Shown piece after piece: positions 25,560 to 33,851 of a stretch of 64,000 bases of DNA (within the stretch, counting starts at the first letter, position 1; the number at the start of each line of letters is the position of its first letter). The notes beneath the pieces were generated by a model. The model did not search any database, was not told where the DNA came from, and worked only from the letters and a program-made list of their open reading frames with translations. A program made the translations under genes and the position numbers. This stretch comes from Kribbella caucasensis (GTDB lineage: Bacteria; Actinomycetota; Actinomycetes; Propionibacteriales; Kribbellaceae): assembly GCF_004361855.1 (NCBI RefSeq), contig NZ_SNWQ01000010.1, positions 124,001-188,000 of the forward strand. The letters run 5' to 3'.

Positions 25560-28500
25560 ATGTCCGGTCCGGTTCGATCTGAACGTCGAAGATTCGCCGC
25601 GGTGCTCGCCGTGCTGGTGGCGCTCGCCGCCGGCCAGCTACCGGCCATCGCCGGTCCCGCCGGCCCGGAGGCCGCGGTAGCGGCCGATCCAGGGATCGTC
25701 TTCAGCAATCCGGTCGCCGCGGACGGGATCGCGGCCTGGCCCGGCGATCCGGACAAGAACCCGGACCACGCGGCCTCCAGTCGGCTCGGCGTCCCGTGCT
25801 GGCAGACCAGCCCGGAGCTGAGGAACCAGTACATCTACCTGAACATCGACTCGGCCCGAATCCCGGCGGGTGCGACCGATGCCGTCCTCACGGTCAACTA
25901 CTTCGACGCACCCGGTCAGCAGCTGACGGCGCAGTACGACAGCGTCAGCGCGGCCTTCACCCCGCTGCCGTGGTTCGTCTTCCCGGGCACCGGCAGCTGG
26001 GCGACCACGCAGCTCAGGATGTCGAACATCAACTTCCAGAACCGCGCGAACGGTGCCGACATCCGGCTGATGGCGAACGCACCTGGTGGTGTCATCAGCT
26101 CGATCTGCGTCTCGTCGGTCAGCGTCTCGTTCGCCGACACCACCGGCATCACGGTCACCAACCAGAGCCTGGTCTTCACCCAGGGCTCCGGCAGCGTCTC
26201 GCTCACCTCGACCGCGTCGTCGGTCGGCTGGAGCGTCACCGACGACCAGTACCTTCCAGTTGCCTCGGGCAACGCTCCGGTCTCGGGCGGAGCCGGCTCG
26301 ATCAGCGTGTCCGGCCTCGGCCCCGGCTTCTACAACCTCCGTCTGACCGCGGGCGAGACCGTCGTCGGTACGACGTTCGCGGTCATCCCGCCGCTGCCAC
26401 CGGGGATCCAGTCACCACAGGGCAAGTGGGGCGTGAACACCCACGGGAACCACTACTACCCACTGAGCGGCGCCCTGATCCGCACCCTTGCCCTGGCCGG
26501 CTTCTCGCACATCCGCGACAGCCTCGAGTGGGGACACCTGGAATCCGGCTCACCCGGCAACTACGCGGTCCCGCCGCAGTACGACGCCATGATCGCGGAC
26601 GCGAAGGCGAACGGGATCATCCCGCTGCTGGTGACCGGCTACCGCAACTCGCTCTACGACGGCGGCAAGACGCCGAGTACGCCGGCCGGACTGGCCGCGT
26701 ACGGCCGGTACCAGAGCTTCTGGCTGAAGCACTTCGCCGGCACCACCAACGACATCGAGACCTACAACGAGTACTACATGCCCGGCTTCAACGACAGCGC
26801 CTGTGGTGTCACCGGTGCGTGCTTCCTGCAGCTGATCAAGGCGGCGTACGAGCAGACCCACGCGGACAACCCGAACGCGAACGTGATCGTCGACGTCGGT
26901 CCGAACATGGGTGACACGTCGTTCCGGGACCAGCTGCTCTCACTCGGCGGGCTGGCCTACATGGACTCGATCAACGCGCACGTCTACACGTTCGCGGGGC
27001 CCGAGGGCGACCTGGACACCCAGATCCAGAACCTGCGCACCGCAGCCGACGCGAACGGCGGCGCCGGAAAACCGATCTGGATCAGCGAGCAGGGCTACCC
27101 GACCGCACCGAGCTTCGGTGGGTCGATGCTGGACCAGGCCCGCAAGTCGATCCGCAACGACGCGATCATGCTCGCCAGCGGCGTCAGCCAGTTCTACTGG
27201 TACGACGCGCTGAACGACGGCACCAACCTGGACGACAAGGAGAGCACGTTCGGCCTGCTCGCCGCACCCGCCGGGCCGATCGCCGGGATGGCGCCGAAGC
27301 CGGGGCTGGTGGCCAAGGCCACCACGATCCGCGCGCTGACCGGACTCGCGTATACCGGTCGGGACACCTTGGCTTCGCCGCTGTACTCGTACCGGTTCGG
27401 CTCGGGTACGTCGACCACCCGAGTGCTTTGGTCGACGGGCACGGGTACGTCGACCGTCCAGCTGACGACCAGCCAGCCGCTGCAGGTGACGGACCTGTAT
27501 GGGCACAAGACGACGCTCACCCCGGCACAGGGAGTCGTCACTCTGACCGTGGACCAGGACCCGGTCTTCGTGAAGGGGAACGCCACCGCTGTAAGCGTGA
27601 CCGCGGCGCCGCAGGTGAAGATCGCGGCCGCGAACCCGTCCAACCCGCAGGAACCCACCGCGGTCACCGTCACCATCAAGGGCACGGGCAAGCCCAGCCA
27701 GTTGTGCTGCCTCGGCCGGCTCACCGTCACGGTGGCGGGCCGGACGGTGCCGGTCACGGTCACCCCGGGCAAGGACTCCGCCGTCACCGTGCCGATTCCG
27801 CCGACCAGCACGCTCGGGCCGCGACACGTCGTGGCGACGGTCGCCCGAGATGATGCGCCGATCGCAAGGCTGGTGGCCTGGACCACGGTCGAGCCCGCGA
27901 CCAAGATCCGGGTGCTGCCGCAGATCGCCCAGGCGTCGCCGTTGCAGGCCGGCCTCGGGATCGAGATCACCAACACCAAGGCCGGTTCTGCCGCATCGGT
28001 TCAGGAACTGACCTGGAGCCTGGGCGGTCAGAGCGGGACGGCCGGCACCGGCCAGTCGATCCCGCCGGGCGGCAAGGTCACGGTCAGCGTCCCGTTGACC
28101 GGCGTGGACAGCTGGAAACCGTACGCGTACTCGATCGAGGTGACCACCAGCGACGGGAACCAGGTCGCCGCGAAGGGAACCACCGCCTTCGATCCGATCG
28201 TGCCGTCGACCACTGTCCCGGCCAGCTCCATCGACCTGGCCACCGACGCCGGCTGGCTCGCGTTCACCCGGCCCTGGGGCGGGGCCGCCGACCTGTCGGG
28301 CACAGTCAACTACCAGTACAGCTCCAGCGGGCTGACCATCAACGCCGCCGTCACCGACGACGTCTTCTCGCAGACCGAGACGGCACCAACGCTCTGGCGA
28401 GGCGACAGCCTGCAGTTCGCGATCAGTGCCGGGCTGCCCGGCGAGACGGCTACATCCACCGAGATCGGCACGGCGCTGCTGCCGTCCGGTCCGGCCGTCT

Positions 28501-28769
28501 ACTCGTTCGGCACCGCCGACGGGACCCCGGCCGGGCCGACGCCGGGCGCCACCGCTGAGATCACCCGGGACGCCGGGGTGACCAGATACTCGGTCACGCT
28601 GCCGTGGCCGGCACTCGGGTTCCAGGCCGTACCCACCGGCCCGGTATCGATGTCCCTTGCGTTGAACGAGAACGACGGCGCGGGCCGCGCCGGTGCCCTT
28701 CAGTGGGCCAGCGGGATCGTCACCGGCAAGACCACCACCTTGTACCTCCCCGCGACGTTCACCAGCTGA
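25560..28769 (+). CDS. Large secreted glycoside hydrolase (clan GH-A-like barrel) with C-terminal CBM9-like domain
   Basis: A 1069-aa exoenzyme. A signal peptide (residues 1-40) is followed by a beta-rich N-terminal region, then a TIM barrel from about residue 285 (GKWGVNTHGNHYY). Glu404 in TYNEYYMP is the probable acid/base and Glu510 in IWISEQGYP the probable nucleophile, the Asn-Glu and strand-7 Glu pattern of clan A (GH39/GH5-like). Further beta-sandwich domains follow, and the last 190 or so residues with RGDSLQFAIS look like a family 9 carbohydrate-binding module. AAGGGA precedes the ATG. It leads an operon with a sugar ABC importer. I cannot place it in a numbered GH family. Confidence 0.75.
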   Translation: MSGPVRSERRRFAAVLAVLVALAAGQLPAIAGPAGPEAAVAADPGIVFSNPVAADGIAAWPGDPDKNPDHAASSRLGVPCWQTSPELRNQYIYLNIDSARIPAGATDAVLTVNYFDAPGQQLTAQYDSVSAAFTPLPWFVFPGTGSWATTQLRMSNINFQNRANGADIRLMANAPGGVISSICVSSVSVSFADTTGITVTNQSLVFTQGSGSVSLTSTASSVGWSVTDDQYLPVASGNAPVSGGAGSISVSGLGPGFYNLRLTAGETVVGTTFAVIPPLPPGIQSPQGKWGVNTHGNHYYPLSGALIRTLALAGFSHIRDSLEWGHLESGSPGNYAVPPQYDAMIADAKANGIIPLLVTGYRNSLYDGGKTPSTPAGLAAYGRYQSFWLKHFAGTTNDIETYNEYYMPGFNDSACGVTGACFLQLIKAAYEQTHADNPNANVIVDVGPNMGDTSFRDQLLSLGGLAYMDSINAHVYTFAGPEGDLDTQIQNLRTAADANGGAGKPIWISEQGYPTAPSFGGSMLDQARKSIRNDAIMLASGVSQFYWYDALNDGTNLDDKESTFGLLAAPAGPIAGMAPKPGLVAKATTIRALTGLAYTGRDTLASPLYSYRFGSGTSTTRVLWSTGTGTSTVQLTTSQPLQVTDLYGHKTTLTPAQGVVTLTVDQDPVFVKGNATAVSVTAAPQVKIAAANPSNPQEPTAVTVTIKGTGKPSQLCCLGRLTVTVAGRTVPVTVTPGKDSAVTVPIPPTSTLGPRHVVATVARDDAPIARLVAWTTVEPATKIRVLPQIAQASPLQAGLGIEITNTKAGSAASVQELTWSLGGQSGTAGTGQSIPPGGKVTVSVPLTGVDSWKPYAYSIEVTTSDGNQVAAKGTTAFDPIVPSTTVPASSIDLATDAGWLAFTRPWGGAADLSGTVNYQYSSSGLTINAAVTDDVFSQTETAPTLWRGDSLQFAISAGLPGETATSTEIGTALLPSGPAVYSFGTADGTPAGPTPGATAEITRDAGVTRYSVTLPWPALGFQAVPTGPVSMSLALNENDGAGRAGALQWASGIVTGKTTTLYLPATFTS

Positions 28770-28803
28770 GCCGCTGGCCCGCATGCCTGACAAAGGAGTG
28801 ACT

Positions 28804-30189
28804 GTGTTGAACAGACGACGGACGACGAGAGCCTTCGCAGCCCTGGCGATCACCACGTGCCTCACGGCCACCGCGTGCTCGTCCGGCAGCGGATCGCAGG
28901 CCGGCGGGGATAGCGCCGGTGGCGTGACCACGATCGTGGTCGGGCAGAAACCGACCCCGGACCAGGCCGCGGCCCTGAAGACCTGGACCGATCGGGTCGC
29001 CGAGTTCGAGAAGGCGAATCCGAAGATCAAGATCCAGGGATCGGAGTACGGCTACGACGTGCAGACGTTCCAGGCGGATCTCGCGGCCGGGACGCTGCCC
29101 ACCGTCGTGGCGATTCCCTACACCGATGTCCAGGGCCTGATCGCCCGCGGCCAGCTGGCCGACATCACCGACGAGGTGAAGGGGTCACCGGTGGGCAGCA
29201 AGATCAACCCCGAGGTGCTCAAGATCGTCCAGGACCCGAGTGGGAAGGTCTTCGGGCTGCCGGTCCAGGCGTACACGATGAGCCTGGACTACAACCGGGC
29301 GCTGTTCAAACAGGCCGGCCTGGACCCCGACAAGCCGCCGACAACCTGGGCCGAGGTCCGGACGGCCGCCAAGGCCATCGCGGACAAGACCGGCAAAGCC
29401 GGCTACGCGATGATGACGACCAACAACACCGGCGGCTGGATCCTGACCGCGATGACCTACACGTACGGCGGCACCATCGAGAAGGTCGACGGATCCAAGA
29501 CCGTTGCCTCGTTCAACGACGCACCGATGAAGAACGCGCTCACCCAGCTGCACCAGATGCGCTGGGAGGACAACTCGATGGGCAACAACTTCCTCTACAA
29601 CCAGAAGCAGCTCCAGCAGGAGTTCGCCGCCGGCAACATCGGGATGTACATCGGCACCCCCGGCGACTACCGCGACGAGGTCACGACGATGGGGGCCAAA
29701 GGACAGGACATCGGGGTCGCGCCCCTGCCACTGGACTCGCCCGACGGCGGCACGCTGACCGGCGGCGCCGTCCAGATGTTCAACCCCAAGGCCAGTCCCG
29801 AGCAGATCGCCGCCGCGGTCAAGTGGGCCGAGTTCTTCTGGCTGAAGAAGTTCACCGACTCCGACCACGCCATCTCGGACGCGAAGACCGCGAACGCGGA
29901 CAAGGTGTACTCGGTCGGACTGCCGACCCTGTGGCTGTTCGACGCCGCGTCGCAGGCGCAGTACAACGCATGGATCAAGCCGTACGTCAACACCCCGCAG
30001 GCGAACTTCGCGCCGTACACGAAGGCGGCGCCCAGCCTCAAGCTCACGGTCGAGCCACCAGTCGCCGCGCAGAAGGTCTACGCGAACCTCGACTCCGTGG
30101 TGCAGACCGTGTTGACGAAGAAGGACGCCGACCTCGACCAGTTGCTGTCCACCTCGTCCAAGACGGTCGACGGTCTGCTGGCGAACTGA
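28804..30189 (+). CDS. Sugar ABC importer, substrate-binding lipoprotein
   Basis: A family-1 solute-binding protein of 461 aa. The signal peptide ends in a lipobox before Cys (TATACSSG), so it is anchored to the membrane outer face. The body has the usual segments PTVVAIPYTDVQGLIARGQL, VFGLPVQAYTMSLDYNRALF and FAAGNIGMYIGTPGDY. AAAGGAG sits five bases before GTG 28804; TTG 28807 is a possible alternative start. It is followed one base later by the permease genes. It probably binds oligosaccharides released by the preceding glycosidase. Confidence 0.9.
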   Translation: MLNRRRTTRAFAALAITTCLTATACSSGSGSQAGGDSAGGVTTIVVGQKPTPDQAAALKTWTDRVAEFEKANPKIKIQGSEYGYDVQTFQADLAAGTLPTVVAIPYTDVQGLIARGQLADITDEVKGSPVGSKINPEVLKIVQDPSGKVFGLPVQAYTMSLDYNRALFKQAGLDPDKPPTTWAEVRTAAKAIADKTGKAGYAMMTTNNTGGWILTAMTYTYGGTIEKVDGSKTVASFNDAPMKNALTQLHQMRWEDNSMGNNFLYNQKQLQQEFAAGNIGMYIGTPGDYRDEVTTMGAKGQDIGVAPLPLDSPDGGTLTGGAVQMFNPKASPEQIAAAVKWAEFFWLKKFTDSDHAISDAKTANADKVYSVGLPTLWLFDAASQAQYNAWIKPYVNTPQANFAPYTKAAPSLKLTVEPPVAAQKVYANLDSVVQTVLTKKDADLDQLLSTSSKTVDGLLAN

Positions 30190-30190
30190 G

Positions 30191-31165
30191 GTGACGACGA
30201 AAGTGCTGGCCGGCCGCACCGCCGCGCAGGCGGTGTCGCCGGAGAGCCGCCGGATCCGGCGCCTGCCCGGGCGGCTCGCGGCGCGCCTGGTCCGGTGGGT
30301 CCGGCGCGGCGGGCTGAGTGCGCTGATCTTCATGATCCCGCTCCTGGTGGTGTTCGGGGTCTTCTCCTGGTGGCCGATCGCGCGCGGTCTGGTGATGGCG
30401 TTCCAGCAGACGAATCTGGTCGAGCCCGCCCAGTGGGTCGGGCTCGACAACTTCCGGAAGGTGCTCGCCGACCCGCTGCTGATGGTTGCCGTCCGCAACA
30501 CGGCGTGGTTCGCGTTGCTGGCGTTGATCTTCGGCTATCCGGCCCCGTTGGCGCTCGCGATCTTCGTCCGCGAGCTTCGGCGGGGTCGCGGCCTGTTCAG
30601 TGTGCTCGCGTACCTGCCGGTGGTGTTGCCGCCGGTGGTGGCGATCCTGCTCTGGCGGGTGTTCTACGACGCGAGTGAATCGGGATTGTTCAACACCCTC
30701 GCCCGTGCCGTCGGACTCGGGCCGTTCCAGTGGTTGCAGGATCCGCGCTCGGCCATGCCCAGCATCGTGCTGGAGGCCACCTGGGCCGGTGCGGGCGCGA
30801 CGATGATCATCTACCTGGCCGCGCTGTCCGGGGTCCGCAGCGATCTGTACGAGGCGGCCGAGATCGACGGCGCGTCGATCTGGCAGCGGATCGTCCATGT
30901 GACGCTGCCCCAGCTGAGAACGATTCTGCTGATCACCTTGTTGCTGCAGATCATCGGGACCTTCCAGGTCTTCACCGAGCCGTTCCTGTTCACCGGTGGC
31001 GGCCCGGCCAACGCGACGACCACGATCCTGATGCTGCTGTACAACTACGCCTTCATCAACGGCGACTACGGCGGGGCGACGGCGCTGTCGGTGCTGCTGG
31101 CGATCTTCCTCGGCCTGCTGTCGCTGGCCTACTTCCGCCTGACTCGTGGCTGGAGCACGACATGA
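30191..31165 (+). CDS. Sugar ABC importer permease, MalF type
   Basis: A 324-aa inner-membrane permease with six helices and the ATPase-contact EAA loop EAAEIDGASIWQRIVHVTLP. A long Arg-rich cytoplasmic N-terminus precedes the first helix (ALIFMIPLLVVFGVFSWWP). The GTG start lies directly after the binding-protein stop. Its stop overlaps the next gene as ATGA. Confidence 0.93.
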   Translation: MTTKVLAGRTAAQAVSPESRRIRRLPGRLAARLVRWVRRGGLSALIFMIPLLVVFGVFSWWPIARGLVMAFQQTNLVEPAQWVGLDNFRKVLADPLLMVAVRNTAWFALLALIFGYPAPLALAIFVRELRRGRGLFSVLAYLPVVLPPVVAILLWRVFYDASESGLFNTLARAVGLGPFQWLQDPRSAMPSIVLEATWAGAGATMIIYLAALSGVRSDLYEAAEIDGASIWQRIVHVTLPQLRTILLITLLLQIIGTFQVFTEPFLFTGGGPANATTTILMLLYNYAFINGDYGGATALSVLLAIFLGLLSLAYFRLTRGWSTT

Positions 31166-32043
31166 CCGAGGAGCGCGGACTGATCTCGGCCGCCGACCGG
31201 CGACGGCCGCTGGTGCGCTGGACGATGGCAGGCGGTGCGGTCGCCGTACTCGCCCTGCTGGTGTTCGCCGGGCTCGGCCCTATCCTCTGGCTGGCCAAGG
31301 CGGCGATCTCGCAACCCAACGACATCGTCGCCCGGCCGCTGGAACTGTGGCCCGGCAGCCCGCAGTGGCACAACATCGCCGACGCCTGGTCGCGGCTTCG
31401 GGTCGGCTCGGCGCTGATCAACACGGTGTGGGTGGCACTCGGGAACTGGGCGGTGTCCGTCCTGGTGGCCACGACCGGGGGCTACGCATTGTCGATCTTG
31501 CGTCCCCGCTATGCCAAGGTGGTCAACGGAGCGCTGCTGGCCACGCTGTTCATCCCCGGAGTCATCTCGCTGGTGCCGCTGTACCTCACGATTCTGGACG
31601 TGCCGATCGTCGGTGGTTCGTTGATCAACACCTACTGGGCGATCTGGCTGCCGGCCGGTGCCAGCGCGTTCAACGTACTCATCACCGGCCGGTTCTTCGC
31701 GCAGCTTCCGGCCGAGCTTTTCGAGGCGGCCAAGATCGACGGCGTCGGCACTTTCCGGATGTTCACCAGACTCGTCCTGCCGTTGTCGGGGCCGATCATC
31801 GGCGTGGTCTCGCTGCTGTCGATCATCGCGGCCTGGCGGGAGTACCTGTGGCCGAAGCTGGTGCTCCCCGACCGGACCAAGCAGCCGCTGTCAGTGATGC
31901 TGCCGTCCATTCGCGACAACGTGCAGATCAACCTGTTCATGGCCGGACTGCTGATCTCGGTCGTGCTGCCGATCGTGATCTTCCTGCTGTTCCAGCGGTA
32001 CTTCATCCGCGGCGCCGGTCTGACGGGCGGGATCAAGGGCTAG
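31162..32043 (+). CDS. Sugar ABC importer permease, MalG type
   Basis: A 293-aa inner-membrane permease, partner of the MalF-type protein. Its EAA loop is EAAKIDGVGTFRMFTRLVLP, and it ends in the usual RYFIRGAGLTGGIKG. It overlaps the preceding gene by four bases. No ATPase follows: the next gene is convergent 15 bp away. The importer must therefore borrow an ATPase, with the orphan at 6595-7914 the nearest candidate. Confidence 0.93.
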   Translation: MTEERGLISAADRRRPLVRWTMAGGAVAVLALLVFAGLGPILWLAKAAISQPNDIVARPLELWPGSPQWHNIADAWSRLRVGSALINTVWVALGNWAVSVLVATTGGYALSILRPRYAKVVNGALLATLFIPGVISLVPLYLTILDVPIVGGSLINTYWAIWLPAGASAFNVLITGRFFAQLPAELFEAAKIDGVGTFRMFTRLVLPLSGPIIGVVSLLSIIAAWREYLWPKLVLPDRTKQPLSVMLPSIRDNVQINLFMAGLLISVVLPIVIFLLFQRYFIRGAGLTGGIKG

Positions 32044-32058
32044 TACGACCGCTGGCAC

Positions 32059-32904
32059 CTACTCGGGCGGCATCGAACCAAACCGCCGGAACGCGCGCGG
32101 TGACTGTCCGACCCGGGTGGTGAACAGCCTGCTGAAGTACGCCGGGTCGTCGTAGCCGACCTGCCGTGCGATCGCTGTCACCGGCAGGTCCTCCTCCGCG
32201 AGCAGTGCCTTGGCGGTGTTGAGCCTGGTGGTCAGGACCAGTTCCTGCGGGGTGGAGCCGGTTGTGTGCTTGATGGCGTCGCGCAACTCCCTGAGGGTCA
32301 GTCCGAGCTCTGTTGCGTAGTCCCGGATGGACAGCGGCTTGCAGGCGAGTCGGGCGAGCTGGGCCGCTATGCCGTCGTCTGGTGGCGCTGCTGCCTGCGC
32401 GATGACGTCGTACAGGGCTGCGATGGTCTGTACGCCGTTCCGTACGCCGTTCTGTGCGCGGGTGACGCGTAGGAGACGGGTAAAGGCTTTGTCGATGGGC
32501 CGGGGATCGGCGTACCGGCGTACTTGCTGGCTGGGGTCGAGGTGGCCCAGCGCGGTGAGTACATCCGTGGCAGGGCCGCTGAAGAGTGTCCACGCCTGTC
32601 GCCAGCGGGTGGTGGGGCGGTAGCCGTGCAGGACGCCGGGGTACAGCCACAGCATCGCTGGAGCTTCGACTTGGTGGAGCTCGCGGTCGGGGCCGTGCAG
32701 AAGGTGCCCGCGGCCTTCCTTGATCCAGACCAGGGCGTGACAGCCGAGGGCGCGTTCCGGGCCTGGTCCCTTGGGGTTGTCCTGCTCGCCGGCACCGAGG
32801 CAGAAGAGTCCAAGTTGGCGTTCACTCTGGCTTGGAGTGAAGTACGTCGACCAGGTAGGCATGTTGACAAGAGTCCAAGAAGTGGTCGTCTTTGTCCATT
32901 CCAA
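32059..32904 (-). CDS. AraC-family transcriptional regulator
   Basis: A 281-aa regulator. The N-terminal cupin-like sensing domain (VWIKEGRGHLLHGPD; LWLYPGVLHGYRPTTRW) probably binds a sugar, and the C-terminal double helix-turn-helix includes SIRDYATELGLTLRELRDAI and GYDDPAYFSRLFTTRVG. I choose TTG 32904 because GGGAGGAAG sits at the right distance and the duplicated copy has GTG at the same place; ATG 32862 is the alternative. It faces the sugar operon tail and is divergent from the oxygenase gene. Confidence 0.88.
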   Translation of the reverse strand: MEWTKTTTSWTLVNMPTWSTYFTPSQSERQLGLFCLGAGEQDNPKGPGPERALGCHALVWIKEGRGHLLHGPDRELHQVEAPAMLWLYPGVLHGYRPTTRWRQAWTLFSGPATDVLTALGHLDPSQQVRRYADPRPIDKAFTRLLRVTRAQNGVRNGVQTIAALYDVIAQAAAPPDDGIAAQLARLACKPLSIRDYATELGLTLRELRDAIKHTTGSTPQELVLTTRLNTAKALLAEEDLPVTAIARQVGYDDPAYFSRLFTTRVGQSPRAFRRFGSMPPE

Positions 32905-32938
32905 GACTTCCTCCCGGGCGGCTGGAATGGTTGGTGTG
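32806..32938. promoter_or_regulatory. Right copy of the 133-bp duplicated AraC control module
   Basis: It covers the first 33 codons of the AraC gene, the 31-bp gap and the start codon of the divergent oxygenase. The inverted repeats are TCACTC-N7-GAGTGA (32822-32840) and CCATTCCA-N19-TGGAATGG (32896-32903, 32923-32930); the second brackets the AraC start codon and ribosome site. The same orientation as 25388-25520 makes the two copies direct repeats about 7.4 kb apart. Confidence 0.75.
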
Positions 32939-33727
32939 CTGACCTCCAACGGGTATGTCCTGGACGAATCCGCTCACCGGCTCGGGTCGTTGAGCGCCGT
33001 ACCGGATCGTGAGCGTGGTGATCGGGTGCTGTTGCGGGAGCGGCTGCGGCAGGATGGGTATCTCTTCCTGCGTGGGTTGCTCGATCCGGAGGTGGTGCTG
33101 GGGTTCCGGCGGTACTACTTCTCGCTGACCGAGGCTGCCACCGACCGGGCGTCGTACCGGCAGGCGCTGTTCGGGGAGATCGTGCCGGGAGCGGAGTACG
33201 CCGCCTTCTGCGCGCAGCCGGCGTTGCGGGGGTGGTTCGAGTGGTTCCTGGGTGGGAAGCCGTTCCTGCACAAGCGGAAGATCATCCGGCAGACCGCGCC
33301 TGGTGAAGGCGGGATCGGTACGGCGACGCAGGCGCACTACGACCTCCTCTACCTGCGGGAGGGGACCGACCAGGTGCTGTCCGCGTGGATCCCGATCGGC
33401 GACTGCCCGGTCGCCCGCGGCGGACTCACCTACCTGGAGGGCAGCCACCACCGCGTACTCGAGGACGAAGCCCGAGGCCTCCTGAAACGTCCCGCAGCCT
33501 CCATCACTGCCGACCTCCCTGCTTTGGCCGACCAGTACGACGCCCGCTGGCTGGTCACCGACTACGCCGCCGGGGACGTGGTGATCCACACCGCCCACAC
33601 CGTCCACGCCGCCCTGGACAACGTCTCCCGAAGCATCCGCCTCTCCACCGACATCCGCTACCAACTCTCCACCACTCCCACCGACCCCCGCTGGCAATCC
33701 CACTGGCACGACCACGACGGCCTCTGA
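32936..33727 (+). CDS. Phytanoyl-CoA-dioxygenase (PhyH) family Fe(II)/2-oxoglutarate oxygenase
   Basis: A 263-aa non-haem iron oxygenase. The 2-His-1-carboxylate facial triad is seen in AHYDLLYL (His and Asp) and HTVHAALDN (distal His), and RLSTDIRY supplies the Arg that binds 2-oxoglutarate. GTG 32936 (MLTSNGYVLDE) is chosen; an upstream ATG at 32927 lacks a ribosome site and would intrude on the AraC start. It is transcribed divergently from AraC, with only 31 bp between start codons. Its substrate is unknown; linkage to sugar genes suggests a carbohydrate or glycoside. Confidence 0.85.
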   Translation: MLTSNGYVLDESAHRLGSLSAVPDRERGDRVLLRERLRQDGYLFLRGLLDPEVVLGFRRYYFSLTEAATDRASYRQALFGEIVPGAEYAAFCAQPALRGWFEWFLGGKPFLHKRKIIRQTAPGEGGIGTATQAHYDLLYLREGTDQVLSAWIPIGDCPVARGGLTYLEGSHHRVLEDEARGLLKRPAASITADLPALADQYDARWLVTDYAAGDVVIHTAHTVHAALDNVSRSIRLSTDIRYQLSTTPTDPRWQSHWHDHDGL

Positions 33728-33843
33728 CCACCACGTGGTGGGCGCTGACCTGGCTGCCCGGCTGCCTCGGACGGGCCTTCCGCGACGCGATGGAGATCGA
33801 TCAGGACACCTGGATCCTCGCCGACTTCGCCGCGGAGCAGTGA
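33728..33843 (+). other. Palindrome and unidentified short coding-like tail
   Basis: Immediately after the oxygenase stop is a perfect 14-bp palindrome CCACCACGTGGTGG (33728-33741). The plus frame through it reads TTWWALTWLPGCLGRAFRDA then MEIDQDTWILADFAAEQ, ending at 33841-33843. It looks like the end of a real protein, but it has no start and I do not recognise it. It could be a remnant joined behind the oxygenase gene. Confidence 0.3.
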
Positions 33844-33851
33844 CCAGAGCC

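Noticed and set aside
25388..32938. Integrative element with the 133-bp repeats as attachment sites
   Set aside because: There is no integrase, tRNA or transfer gene between the repeats, and the repeats are explained by AraC promoter content.
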